A stretch of 64,000 nt of DNA, taken from assembly GCF_000974425.1 (NCBI RefSeq), contig NZ_CP010429.1:2542001-2606000 (forward strand), in the 5' to 3' direction. Position 1 is the first letter of the stretch. Every line of letters starts with the position of its first letter. Shown here one piece after another: positions 8,022 to 16,446 of this stretch. The position numbers were made by a program, and so were the translations under genes. The notes under the pieces were generated by a model, which searched no databases, was not told where the DNA came from, and saw only the letters and a program-made list of their open reading frames with translations. The stretch comes from Spirosoma radiotolerans (GTDB taxonomy: Bacteria; Bacteroidota; Bacteroidia; Cytophagales; Spirosomataceae).

Positions 8022-9812
8022 CTAACTGGCATAAATACGAGCAATCTGGTCTTTGTAGTTTTCCCGAATTACTTTTCGTTTCAGCTTAAGCGTTGGGGTT
8101 AGCTCGCCTTTCTCGATCGTCCATTCTGCAGGCAAGAGCGTAAACTTTTTTACCTGTTCTACATGATTGAAAAAGTGGTTATAGCCCTCAACTTCCTCCG
8201 TTAATAGCGCCAGAACCGCTTTATCCGTTACGGCAGCCTCATCGCCCGGATACGTTTTTCCCTGCTGAGCATACCATTCTTTCACAGCTTTGAAGGACGG
8301 GACAAGCAGAGCACCAACAAACTTTTCCCCCTCGCCCACAACCATAATCTGCTCGATCCAGCGGCTCTCCACCAGTTTGTTCTCAATGGGTTGCGGAGCT
8401 ACGTATTTGCCGCCACTGGTTTTAAAAAGTTCTTTCTTTCGGTCGGTGATCTTCAAAAATTTACCGTCAACCAGCGTACCGATATCGCCGGTATGGAGCC
8501 AGCCATCAATGACGGTTTCGGCGGTCAGGTCGGGGCGTTTGTAATAACCCATCATGATGTTGGGGCCTTTGCAGCGGATTTCGCCATCGTCGGCAAAGGC
8601 GATTTCAACATCCCTGAGCGGTGGGCCAACAGTGCCGAACATCCGGTTGGCATCGCTGTGGCGGTTTCCGCTGATGATCGGCGACGCTTCCGTGAGGCCA
8701 TACCCTTCCATAATCACGATTTGGGCAGCTCCGAAGATGTTAAGCAATCGTACCTGGCAGGCGGCTGCTCCGGTAATGATGGCGCGGATTTGCCCACCCA
8801 GCGCTTCGCGCCATTTGCTGAAGACAAGCCGGTTCGCCACTGCCAATTGGAGCCGGTAACCAGGCGATTGGGGCACATTGTGTTCAAATCGCTCAGCCAG
8901 TTTCAAGGCCCAGTTGAACAGGCTACGTTTGATGCCGGTCTGTTCAGCGCCTTTGGCCAGAATGCCTTCATAGACTTTTTCGAGCAGGCGGGGGACGGTA
9001 GTAAAGAGCGTAGGCCGAACATCCCGCAGATTTTCACCAATCGTATCCATGCTTTCGGCGTAGTAGATAGCGGCTCCCCCGTAAATATAGCAGTAGGTGG
9101 CCATTCGCTCGAAGGCATGATTGAGGGGTAAAAAGCTAAGTGCTTTTTTGCCCTGAATGCCTACCTCGTTTAGCAGTATGGAACTGCTGAACACATTGCT
9201 CAGGATGTTGTGGTGCGAGAGCATAACCCCTTTGGGGGTACCCGTTGTACCAGACGTGTATAAAATTGTGACCAGATCGGCCGGGGTTATTGCCTGTCGT
9301 TGCTTGGCCAGTTGTGTGTTGAGTTCCGGCGTTAAGTCCACGACTAACTCCCGCCAATGCCGTATATTGGGAACCTGATCGAAGGTAAAGATGGCTTGTA
9401 CGTTGGGCAGGTTGGGCTGGATACTGGCCACTTTTCGGGCTAGTGTCTCATCCCCGATGAACACCAGTTTGACGGCCGCATCCTGTAAAATGAATTGAAG
9501 TTCAACGGGGTTGATCGTTGGATAAATAGGTACGGAAACGGCTCCCGTCTGTTGAATAGCCAGGTCGACCAGCATCCATTCGGGTCGGTTTGTACTCAGG
9601 ATGGCAATTTTGTCCCGGCCTTCGGCTGTGCCATCGCCGTCGGTTATGCCCTGCGTAAGCAAGCCTGCGCTAAGCTGATTGACCAGCTTGATCACTTCCT
9701 GCGTACTATAGCGACGCCACTGACCCGCTTCCCTGGCGCACAGCATGTCGTTGAGCGGGAAGTGTTGTTGTTGATACGTCAGGCATTCAAACAGCAGATT
9801 TGGTTCGTTCAT
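8022..9812 (-). CDS. Long-chain fatty acid--CoA ligase (AMP-forming)
   Basis: The 596-residue protein activates fatty acids to acyl-CoA through an acyl-adenylate. The P-loop motif TILYTSGTTGTPKGVMLSHH, the YGLTEASP motif and the GWLHTGDIG...LKITDRKKELFKTSGGKYV segment are textbook AMP-binding enzyme signatures. The C-terminal end with ELTPTLKLKRKVI is typical of the long-chain (FadD15-like, FAA1) group. Length and start at 9812 agree with the family. It is probably a peripheral membrane enzyme feeding lipid synthesis or beta-oxidation. No other fatty-acid gene is adjacent. Confidence 0.92.
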   Translation of the reverse strand: MNEPNLLFECLTYQQQHFPLNDMLCAREAGQWRRYSTQEVIKLVNQLSAGLLTQGITDGDGTAEGRDKIAILSTNRPEWMLVDLAIQQTGAVSVPIYPTINPVELQFILQDAAVKLVFIGDETLARKVASIQPNLPNVQAIFTFDQVPNIRHWRELVVDLTPELNTQLAKQRQAITPADLVTILYTSGTTGTPKGVMLSHHNILSNVFSSSILLNEVGIQGKKALSFLPLNHAFERMATYCYIYGGAAIYYAESMDTIGENLRDVRPTLFTTVPRLLEKVYEGILAKGAEQTGIKRSLFNWALKLAERFEHNVPQSPGYRLQLAVANRLVFSKWREALGGQIRAIITGAAACQVRLLNIFGAAQIVIMEGYGLTEASPIISGNRHSDANRMFGTVGPPLRDVEIAFADDGEIRCKGPNIMMGYYKRPDLTAETVIDGWLHTGDIGTLVDGKFLKITDRKKELFKTSGGKYVAPQPIENKLVESRWIEQIMVVGEGEKFVGALLVPSFKAVKEWYAQQGKTYPGDEAAVTDKAVLALLTEEVEGYNHFFNHVEQVKKFTLLPAEWTIEKGELTPTLKLKRKVIRENYKDQIARIYAS

Positions 9813-9923
9813 CGAAACCTAGATTAGAGCATTCGTTTAGGTAATAACGATTTATTGGTAAGTAAAGGTTTTATCTGATCAATCCGCCGTACAATGGAGA
9901 AAGGCACCGTAGAGATTTAGGCA

Positions 9924-10271
9924 TCAAATCTTGGCCGTACACCACGGGAATGACGCTAATTGTGGTTTCAAACGCTTGGTTTGTCGGCGGGAAATGGCCA
10001 GCTGCCTATCTTTCGAGAGCTGAACATAAGGCGTTACCGTAAACCGGGTTTTGTAGGCCACGATGTGATCGGGGTTAACCAGCGTTCCCTTATGGATGCG
10101 GAGAAAGCCGGGCAACCGTTCGGAGAAGCGCTTTAAGGTGATGGCTACGATCATTGGCTTGTTGCCAATCAGGTGAACCGTCGTGTAATTTCCCATGGCT
10201 TCCAGGTACTCGATAGAAGCCACCGGCACAGATCGCTTGGTGGTGAAATGAGGTAGTAATAATGTGTCCAT
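9924..10271 (-). CDS. Stand-alone LytTR DNA-binding protein
   Basis: The 115-residue protein consists almost entirely of one LytTR domain: VASIEYLEAMGNYTTVHL, LKRFSERLPGFLRIHKGTLV and NPDHIVAY are the conserved strands. LytTR proteins bind direct repeats upstream of target genes. There is no receiver domain, so it cannot be controlled by phosphorylation in the usual way. Its activity may depend on its own level or on a partner. The C-terminal tail SRRQTKRLKPQLAS is basic. It is transcribed alone, with 163 bp of gene-free sequence before it. Confidence 0.82.
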   Translation of the reverse strand: MDTLLLPHFTTKRSVPVASIEYLEAMGNYTTVHLIGNKPMIVAITLKRFSERLPGFLRIHKGTLVNPDHIVAYKTRFTVTPYVQLSKDRQLAISRRQTKRLKPQLASFPWCTAKI

Positions 10272-10433
10272 CAGTTGTTTGAGGTGATGACGGGAAAGTA
10301 AAGCTACTGTCGTCTACCGGTCACAAAACTAGTCAGTACCTGATGTGGGCCATCGGCTTTCCGTATGAACTGTAGGAAAGAGGCCTTGAGCCGTTATGAA
10401 TCAAGGATCAACGGAACGAACGTCTCTTATCAA

Positions 10434-11477
10434 TCATAGCCATTTGGCGTAAAAAGCCATAATGTCCGCTCGCATAGGGGCTGTTTCCTGGTGGCCTACC
10501 TCGTAAATCCGCAGCTGCCAGGCAGACGGAGCGCCGTCTTTTTGGTAAGCCAATTTCAGCTCCTGATCAATTTTCATTAGTCCCGGTAAAGGGGTAAGTG
10601 GGTCGAATCGACCCGCTAGACTGAAGTGCGGACGAGGAGATATAAGCTCATTGATTTGCGCTGTTGTGAAATGGTTTAGTAAGTCGGGCACGTAATAATA
10701 AATGCCATGCAAGCCCAGCCCATTGGCCTTGATAAGTTCCTGATAATCGGTCAGGCAGCACAGATCGACACATACCTTAATGCGCTCGTCCAGGGCCGCC
10801 AGCCACCAGGCCATGGTACTCCCCATCGACATGCCCATCGTGCCTATGCGCCGGGTATCAATATCGGGTCTGGTTTCCAGGTAATCCAGTGCACGCAGGT
10901 TGTCGTAAACCATCATACCCCAAAGAACCTGACCCTGCCAGATCATTTCTTTAAAGGTGTCGGTTTCCTTTCGAGCCTGTCGCTCGCCGAAGCACCAACT
11001 GTCTATACACAGCCCGGCATAACCCGCCCGGGCTAAGGCCAGGGCATAAGGCGGTTTCTGCATTTCGGGTCTGCCACGAACGAACTCTTCTTTACCGACT
11101 TCATATTGCCCAAAATGCGAATGGTTGAACAGGACGACGGGAAGCTTGCCGGGTTTGTTTTTAGGCTTCGTAAAATAGGCTGGTACACGCTCAAGGCCAT
11201 TGATGTCCAGAAGAAGCTTTTCAATGATGAGTTCATCCGTTTCCTGCGTAGAAACAACCTCAACGCTGATTGGTCTGTGTCGGTCGGGAAGTTTGCCAAG
11301 CAGTTGATACAACGTTTGGCGTTGTTTCTTCTTACTGGCTCCGGCCGACTCAGAAAGGCGCTGTCTGATCATTGGGGAATGGGTTGGCCTTGCAGGTAAG
11401 GCCAGTTTTAGCGGGGGCCAACTGTATAGTAATGTGATTAAAAAAGAGGTAATCGGTATCCATAACTTAGTAACCAT
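10434..11477 (-). CDS. Alpha/beta hydrolase (acetyl xylan esterase/dienelactone hydrolase type), exported
   Basis: From the ATG at 11477 the protein has 347 residues, with an N-terminal hydrophobic signal or anchor ([20 protein letters not shown]). The fold shows [11 protein letters not shown] (oxyanion region), nucleophile elbow [14 protein letters not shown], an acid region near [12 protein letters not shown], and a final histidine in [11 protein letters not shown]. It should cleave an ester or peptide-like bond in the envelope; the substrate is unknown. The frame is open to 11651, but that extension would overlap the divergent gene at 11603 and places 58 residues before a good signal peptide, so I reject it. 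Confidence 0.8.
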   Translation of the reverse strand: MVTKLWIPITSFLITLLYSWPPLKLALPARPTHSPMIRQRLSESAGASKKKQRQTLYQLLGKLPDRHRPISVEVVSTQETDELIIEKLLLDINGLERVPAYFTKPKNKPGKLPVVLFNHSHFGQYEVGKEEFVRGRPEMQKPPYALALARAGYAGLCIDSWCFGERQARKETDTFKEMIWQGQVLWGMMVYDNLRALDYLETRPDIDTRRIGTMGMSMGSTMAWWLAALDERIKVCVDLCCLTDYQELIKANGLGLHGIYYYVPDLLNHFTTAQINELISPRPHFSLAGRFDPLTPLPGLMKIDQELKLAYQKDGAPSAWQLRIYEVGHQETAPMRADIMAFYAKWL

Positions 11478-11602
11478 ATCGCCTGAGTTGATCAACGCAA
11501 GTTTGCCTTTTTTTGAGACTTTCCTAACACTCCTCCGCCTATGGAGTTCTTTACAAAGAATGGCGGCCTGATGGCTACCAGACCATAAACCTACACGTCC
11601 GA

Positions 11603-11926
11603 ATGACAATCGAATTGTATGCAAGCCCCAAAACGCCGGGCGAATTGACACATCCCGAATCGCCCGTCTCGAATCTAAAAGGAGAACTTCCCGAAGCGGA
11701 ACCCACCCTCGACTTTGGCGATCTGATCGACACGTTTGACTCGCGCGAAGAAGCCATTTCGTTTATTGAGAAACAGGTAGCCGGGCGAAATCAAGTGCTC
11801 ACCGAAACAGAAAGCGGCCCTTTTGATGCCTATACCCATGTCGAATGGCTGACCGTCAGGATTCTGACCGAAGATAAACAAACGGAAAGCGAAAATTATT
11901 ATCTGGTTACCGATGAAGGGTACTAG
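11603..11926 (+). CDS. Hypothetical protein (107 aa), acidic
   Basis: I do not recognise this protein. It is acidic and soluble, with a Pro/Glu-rich N-terminal third ([18 protein letters not shown]) and a compact second half: [17 protein letters not shown] is a helix, and [15 protein letters not shown] followed by [12 protein letters not shown] looks like beta strands. The latter resembles small domains that measure or modify short peptides, but no motif is decisive. It is divergent from the hydrolase (125 bp) and convergent with the PhzF-like gene, 14 bp away. Confidence 0.6.
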   Translation: MTIELYASPKTPGELTHPESPVSNLKGELPEAEPTLDFGDLIDTFDSREEAISFIEKQVAGRNQVLTETESGPFDAYTHVEWLTVRILTEDKQTESENYYLVTDEGY

Positions 11927-11940
11927 AGCCCCCGCTTAAT

Positions 11941-12858
11941 CTACACGTACCAGATACCCTCCGAAATAAGTTTATTCCGGCCACCGACATTGAGCTGGTA
12001 ATGCCCGTTTTCCAGCGATCCATCGAGGTATATATACGACTTTCGGCCTAATTGAAATCCCTGTTCGACTGTGGCGTGAATCCTGTTGTGCTGGTGCGTC
12101 AACAGATAAGCCAGAAAACAACCATTTGCGCTGCCCGTAGCTGCATCTTCGGAGAGTCTGTTATTTTCCGTCAGCAGCATTCTCGTATTGTACGAATTTC
12201 CCGGCTCATAAACCTCTTTCGTGAAGAAGAATAGCGATGTCGAGTGGCCCGTTTGGCTATTCGTTTTGTACTTGTTCCGAGCCAGCAAAAACGCTTTTAA
12301 CGACGCGAAGGTAAGCGTTAATCTATCAATGGCTTCCCGGCTTTTCAACGGAATAATTATGTAAGGCAGCCCCGTACTGACTTCCTGAATTGGTAGTGAT
12401 AAATCGATATCTTCGGGCTTGATATTCAGTTCGGCCGATACCTCGTTTCGGGTAAACGTATGGCCAAACTCAGGCTGCGCCTGGCGCATGGAGAAAATGC
12501 TTTCATCCAGCTTTTCAGGCTCCCGAATAGAAATCTCTATGTCCGAGTGAGCCAGTTCCAGCGTCAGTCGGGTTGGGGCTTGCGGCAGAATAAATTTGGT
12601 AATGATGTAACTCGTTCCCAGTGAGGGGTGGCCCGCAAAAGGAACCTCTTGTTCGGGGGTAAATATGCGAACAACAAACCGAAGGCCGTCTTTAATTGCT
12701 TTGATAAATGTCGTTTCGGCGAAGTTTATTTCGAGGGCCATCCGCTGCATGTGTTCATCAGAAAGCTGGTTGTCCAGATCCAGAAAAACGGCGAGCTGAT
12801 TCCCTTCATATTTATTGGTAGCGAATACATCGACAATATAAAATTTGATTCCCTGCAT
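11941..12858 (-). CDS. PhzF family isomerase/epimerase-like protein
   Basis: The 305-residue protein starts MQGIKFYIVDVFATNKYEGN, the typical PhzF N-terminus, with the conserved LEINFAETTFI, FAGHPSLGTSYI and EDAATGSANGC motifs. The glutamate in NFAETTF corresponds to the catalytic acid of PhzF. Family members isomerise trans-2,3-dihydro-3-hydroxyanthranilate or unrelated substrates; most bacterial copies have unknown roles, and no phenazine genes are present. The frame is open 40 codons further upstream, but that segment runs through the terminator at 12907-12947, so the ATG at 12858 is preferred. Confidence 0.85.
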   Translation of the reverse strand: MQGIKFYIVDVFATNKYEGNQLAVFLDLDNQLSDEHMQRMALEINFAETTFIKAIKDGLRFVVRIFTPEQEVPFAGHPSLGTSYIITKFILPQAPTRLTLELAHSDIEISIREPEKLDESIFSMRQAQPEFGHTFTRNEVSAELNIKPEDIDLSLPIQEVSTGLPYIIIPLKSREAIDRLTLTFASLKAFLLARNKYKTNSQTGHSTSLFFFTKEVYEPGNSYNTRMLLTENNRLSEDAATGSANGCFLAYLLTHQHNRIHATVEQGFQLGRKSYIYLDGSLENGHYQLNVGGRNKLISEGIWYV

Positions 12859-12906
12859 ATAGCGTCTGGTTTTTAAATCGAAGTGAGAGACCGAACTGTT
12901 AAATAG

Positions 12907-12947
12907 AAAAAAACGCTCCTCAGTATGCAAAACTGAAAGAGCGTTTT
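12907..12947 (-). terminator. Intrinsic terminator after the 13.0-kb membrane gene
   Basis: On the minus strand AAAACGCTC (12947-12939), an inner CAGT/ACTG pair and GAGCGTTTT followed by further T residues form a bulged hairpin with a seven-T tract. It lies 54 bp after the stop of the 13001-14374 gene and separates that operon from the PhzF-like gene. Confidence 0.8.
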
Positions 12948-13000
12948 GAGTGGGGGAGGTTTGAGAACCTGCCCCCACGGTAGTCCAGAAAACGGATTAG

Positions 13001-14374
13001 TTACAACTCGTCCGAGAGAAATTTTCGAATTGTCTGATGGGGGCGCAGACCCGGCGCTTTTCCGTTCGCACCGTTGGCGGCTGGCGTACCCGTAGGCCGG
13101 GCCTCGTTTGGGCGGTTGCGGTTACCATTTTGAAGAGCCAGCATTTCTTTGCGAAGCTGACGCTGCTCTTCATCGCTCAACACAGTGCGGGTTGCTTCAC
13201 CCTGACCGTAGCCGTCATTGAAGTTGCTGATGCGGCTGTCCGTTTGCGCTAGCTTCAACTCGGCTAGTAACTCGTTAAGTTCGGCGGTTACAGTTTGGCG
13301 TTGCTCTTTCAACTCAGTCAGGTCGGGTAGCAAATCGAGGTTGTGCTGCAACACGTTTTGCTGAGTGCGCTGTTCGGCCAATTCAGCGTCGAGTGGCGCA
13401 ATTTCTTTGTCCAGCCGTTTCAGCCGACGGCGTAATTTCCAGAGCTTGATGTCAGCCTGTAGCCATCGAAACCAGAACGCCGACAGCACCGGCAAGGCAA
13501 TGCCTAGGCATACGGCACCGGCCAGTGCGAACAGAATACCACTCAGGACAAACGAAAGCAAGGCCCATGGGCTGTTTACCAGCGCCAGATTCAACTCGCT
13601 CGATTCGCTTAACTGCTTTTCGATTTTGTTTATCGTCGACGGGCTCAGAACCTGGGTAGTGGCCGATGGATCGGTGTTTAGCTGAAGCTGCCGAACCGAC
13701 TTGTTAATGGCCGATTTAAGCTGGTCTGTGCGATAGGCTTCGTACCGAAACCAGCCCAGCACGGCCAGCGTAATGACCGCGAACACCGCCAGGGCAATCT
13801 TGAACTGCCCGTATTTGCGTCCGTTTTTCTCCGGGTCTTCTTGGTACGGCTTCTCGATAAGCCGGTCGTAAGCGGGTTTCAGCAGGATAGACACCATAGC
13901 CAGACCAACGGCAAAGGCCCAGGCTTCGTTGGTGTTACGGATGTTAAGTGCGTAGGCAACAATTTCGTGCGAAATGATCAAATCACCCGCCAGGAAAGAA
14001 ACGCCTGCTACCAAAAATAATAGCCCGGCAAAGAGCGAGTAATCTGGAGCGGCTTTGGTCCGTCGTTCACGTAAAGTATCCCGGTCCACCAACACCGCTT
14101 GGCGGTCCGCTTCACGCTGGCCTACTTGTTTGGCCAGCCGCTCCACCTGGAGGGTGTGCGTTTGTAAGTTGGCAAAAGCGGCCCGGTTTGCTTCAGTAGC
14201 CTCCGACAGTTGCTGATTAATGGTATCAACTTCTGTCCGTTTTTCCTCGATTCGTTCCGTTAGCCAGTCTGTGTTGATCTGGCTCGACAGATATCCTTCG
14301 TATGTTTCCCGATTAACACCTTCTACACCACTTGTATAGCCGTGCTGGAAGTCTGGGTTGTTTGTTGGCTCCAT
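13001..14374 (-). CDS. Coiled-coil / four-helix / coiled-coil membrane protein, unknown
   Basis: I do not recognise this 457-residue protein. Visible parts in order are an N-terminal Gly/Tyr/Asn segment, a coiled coil at about 38-108 (EEKRTEVDTINQQLSEATEA), membrane helices near 113-135 (LFAGLLFLVAGVSFLAG), 150-170, 193-210 and 268-300, a linker of about 60 residues between helices three and four, a second coiled coil at about 305-395 (LRRRLKRLDKEIAPLDAEL), and a flexible Asn/Gly/Pro tail ending FLSDEL. The next gene upstream (14490-15554) has a similar plan, so the two may be distant paralogues and form a hetero-complex. A strong terminator follows. Its N- and C-terminal coiled coils would face the same side of the membrane. 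Confidence 0.75.
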   Translation of the reverse strand: MEPTNNPDFQHGYTSGVEGVNRETYEGYLSSQINTDWLTERIEEKRTEVDTINQQLSEATEANRAAFANLQTHTLQVERLAKQVGQREADRQAVLVDRDTLRERRTKAAPDYSLFAGLLFLVAGVSFLAGDLIISHEIVAYALNIRNTNEAWAFAVGLAMVSILLKPAYDRLIEKPYQEDPEKNGRKYGQFKIALAVFAVITLAVLGWFRYEAYRTDQLKSAINKSVRQLQLNTDPSATTQVLSPSTINKIEKQLSESSELNLALVNSPWALLSFVLSGILFALAGAVCLGIALPVLSAFWFRWLQADIKLWKLRRRLKRLDKEIAPLDAELAEQRTQQNVLQHNLDLLPDLTELKEQRQTVTAELNELLAELKLAQTDSRISNFNDGYGQGEATRTVLSDEEQRQLRKEMLALQNGNRNRPNEARPTGTPAANGANGKAPGLRPHQTIRKFLSDEL

Positions 14375-14377
14375 AAA

Positions 14378-14495
14378 GAATGATTAATGATAAACGATAA
14401 AAACAGAACCGATTAGCCAACAACAGGCCATTTCGGTTCAGCGACAACTCATGAAAGGAGACGTTCATTCATCAGGGCTACATCATCTATCATTC
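14378..14495. repeat. Inverted GAATGATnnATGAT repeat in intergenic region
   Basis: GAATGATTAATGAT (14378-14391) is nearly reverse-complementary (12 of 14) to ATCATCTATCATTC (14482-14495). The sequence belongs to the same AATGATGAATGAT-type family as 19055-19101 and 30279-30371. It occupies most of the gap between the two coiled-coil membrane genes. Confidence 0.55.
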
Positions 14496-15554
14496 ATAAT
14501 TTAACATTGAATTCCGCTGTTGCTCAGAGAGTCGGTCGCGGAGGCTGCGGGCAAGTTCAAACTCGCTCACAAATAAGTTAACAAGTTCATCACGCCGGGT
14601 GTTCAATTGCGTGATTTGCGCCTGCGTATGATTCAGGGCTGTAACCAGTGGCCACTTCTGAATGCGAAGCGTATCGACTTCCTGATTTAAGCGGTCAATT
14701 TCGGCTTGCCAGCCAGGTAAACGTTGTGCTTTTGTTTGAATCGACTGGCGATTCGCGTCTATATTGGCAAGGGCGGTTTGTAAGGCAACGAGATTGCTTA
14801 AAAACAGGTTTCCAGCCAGAAGGAACAGGAAAAAAACAAACGAGAATAAGGCAATTGCCTGTCCTGTCGACTGCGATTGAAGCGCCTGCACCAGCACAAA
14901 TACCGATGCCGCTAAGGGTAAGCCTGTTTCTGCTAAAATCCGCCGAACCGACAACTGGGGTCCATCCTCGTATAAGAACGACGTTCGGCTAAACAAATTG
15001 AACATACCGGCCAAAAATACGCCCACAGCGATCAGCCGATTGGGGAACAGCGGGCGTAGTGTTTCGTCGATCAGATAGAAATTGCAGACACAAACGCCCA
15101 GCGAGAGGACTAAACTCACCACCGTTCGAATTAGGTTGTTGGGGCGGGGCTCACGAGCCAGCAACTCGTTGATTTGGTCACGAAGGGTGGTAATCCGGTT
15201 CTCACGCTGTTCGATAAAGAGATTGAGCTCACCAATTCGCTCGGTGCTTTCATCTACCATTTCGTCGAACGGCGCCGTTTGCCGGGCAAAAAACGCCCGT
15301 ATCTGCGCAACTTTCCCGTCTGGCCGAGCCTCCGACAAGCCAAACAGGACTCCTTCATCCCGCAACGAATCCTCATCGGCAAGCCAGGCTGGCAAAGGCT
15401 CCGGGGTGTAGGCTGACCGGGTGGTTCCTGGTTGTGTACTCAAAACAGGCGGTTGCGAAACTGATACTATAGCTAATGGAGCCGGTGTGACTACTGGCGC
15501 AGGAGGTGCAGGGGCAGCTGAAAGGGAACGGCGGAGTCGTTGGAAAAACGTCAT
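14490..15554 (-). CDS. Pro-rich coiled-coil / four-helix membrane protein, unknown
   Basis: I do not recognise this 354-residue protein. It has a Pro/Ala-rich disordered N-terminus (APAPPAPVVTPAPLA), a short domain containing DEGVLFGLSEARPDG, a coiled coil at about 100-132 (ESTERIGELNLFIEQRENRI), four membrane helices (near 141-162, 172-188, 207-225 and 233-258), then a long C-terminal coiled coil from about 260 to 345 (LNQEVDTLRIQKWPLVTALN). The order mirrors the downstream gene at 13001-14374. Both contain an A-V-G segment in the second helix followed by a charged loop. There is no signal peptide in front of the N-terminal region, which is probably cytoplasmic. Confidence 0.75.
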   Translation of the reverse strand: MTFFQRLRRSLSAAPAPPAPVVTPAPLAIVSVSQPPVLSTQPGTTRSAYTPEPLPAWLADEDSLRDEGVLFGLSEARPDGKVAQIRAFFARQTAPFDEMVDESTERIGELNLFIEQRENRITTLRDQINELLAREPRPNNLIRTVVSLVLSLGVCVCNFYLIDETLRPLFPNRLIAVGVFLAGMFNLFSRTSFLYEDGPQLSVRRILAETGLPLAASVFVLVQALQSQSTGQAIALFSFVFFLFLLAGNLFLSNLVALQTALANIDANRQSIQTKAQRLPGWQAEIDRLNQEVDTLRIQKWPLVTALNHTQAQITQLNTRRDELVNLFVSEFELARSLRDRLSEQQRNSMLNYE

Positions 15555-15632
15555 TAGAAAACGCTGACGAAAGATAATGGATGTACTGGATTCATAATAG
15601 TGAACGGCCTGAGCAGCCTAAACGTGCGTTGG

Positions 15633-16352
15633 TCAAAGCCGGAATACGCGCTGTAGAGCGCTCCAGAGCCGTTTTTTTAAATTCTGATCGGCTTCAATCG
15701 TCGGTAGTGAGTCAGCCATTAGAAACGTAATGCCCTCGAACCGAACCGGCGAATAACGGTCCATCATAATGTCGAGGTTAATTCGCTCAAAGGGCACGCC
15801 AAATGTGATGAAATGATTGATGTATTTCCCGCGCAGCAACTCCGCAAAGTCCATGCCCTGGACGCCGTGTAGATTCAATAAGTCAACACCATCGACATTC
15901 AGGTTAACAGCTTTGAGGATTTTTTCGAGAAACAGCAGATTGCTCGGGTCCAATTCTTCATCGGCCAACAGCAGTACTTTGTGGTTTAGCTGGGGCATTC
16001 GCGGCTGTTTTTGAATTGGGGGTAAGATAGACGGTGTCGTGGGGCGTGGGGCGGGTTGCGGCAACGGTTCGGGGGGGGCCTTTGCCGGAGCCGGTTCCAA
16101 CGTTGGCAGCACAGCAACAATAGGTGGCGTATCGATAACAATCTCTACCGCATCCGCCGGAACAACCGATGCGCTAACCAGTAACTCATCCAGCTCAGAC
16201 AGCAAATCCGGTGTATGATCAATAACCAACGCGCTGTCTATAGCTGGTGATTCGACCATAGTTGCCTCCGTTGGCAACGCCCATGATTCCCCATCCACTC
16301 TAAAGATAGTGTCGGTCTGGTAGACAGTTTGATAAAAATTCTTTACGGACAT
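15633..16352 (-). CDS. Uncharacterised protein with HolD/psi-like C-terminal domain
   Basis: The 239-residue protein has an acidic N-terminal 85 residues, a Pro-rich linker (PAPAKAPPEPLPQPAPRP) and a globular C-terminal domain from about residue 120. That domain reads KVLLLADEELDPSNLLFLEK, then AVNLNVDGVDLLNL, then NHFITFGVP, and ends SLPTIEADQNLKKRLWSALQ. The order of strands and the final LP-x(n)-K-x-x-LW-x-x-L helix resemble the DNA polymerase III psi subunit (HolD), a uracil-DNA-glycosylase-like fold. This is pattern resemblance by eye and needs structural comparison. ATGs at 16361 and 16352 are both possible; I chose the latter because of the -7 element. It heads the three-gene cluster after purA. 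Confidence 0.65.
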   Translation of the reverse strand: MSVKNFYQTVYQTDTIFRVDGESWALPTEATMVESPAIDSALVIDHTPDLLSELDELLVSASVVPADAVEIVIDTPPIVAVLPTLEPAPAKAPPEPLPQPAPRPTTPSILPPIQKQPRMPQLNHKVLLLADEELDPSNLLFLEKILKAVNLNVDGVDLLNLHGVQGMDFAELLRGKYINHFITFGVPFERINLDIMMDRYSPVRFEGITFLMADSLPTIEADQNLKKRLWSALQRVFRL

Positions 16353-16370
16353 ACCCCTCATTCGTTTCGT

Positions 16371-16378
16371 CAAAAATA
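16371..16378 (-). promoter_or_regulatory. Possible -7 element for the 13-16 kb cluster
   Basis: TATTTTTG on the minus strand matches TAnnTTTG and lies 18 bp before the ATG at 16352. It directly follows the T-tract of the purA terminator, and any -33 box would fall in the hairpin, so a chance match in T-rich sequence cannot be excluded. Confidence 0.3.
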
Positions 16379-16381
16379 GGC

Positions 16382-16416
16382 AAAAAAGCCGCCCCTGCTT
16401 GTATTGCGGGGGCGGC
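16382..16416 (-). terminator. Intrinsic terminator of purA
   Basis: On the minus strand GCCGCCCCCGC and GCAGGGGCGGC form an 11-bp stem (one G-U) around a short loop, followed by six T residues. It lies 31 bp after the purA stop codon. Confidence 0.88.
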
Positions 16417-16446
16417 TGTCAGACAATTCGTGCTAATACAGGTAGC

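Noticed and set aside
8391-9131. 246-codon plus-strand frame inside the acyl-CoA synthetase gene
   Set aside because: It lies wholly opposite a strongly conserved enzyme and has no recognisable domain.
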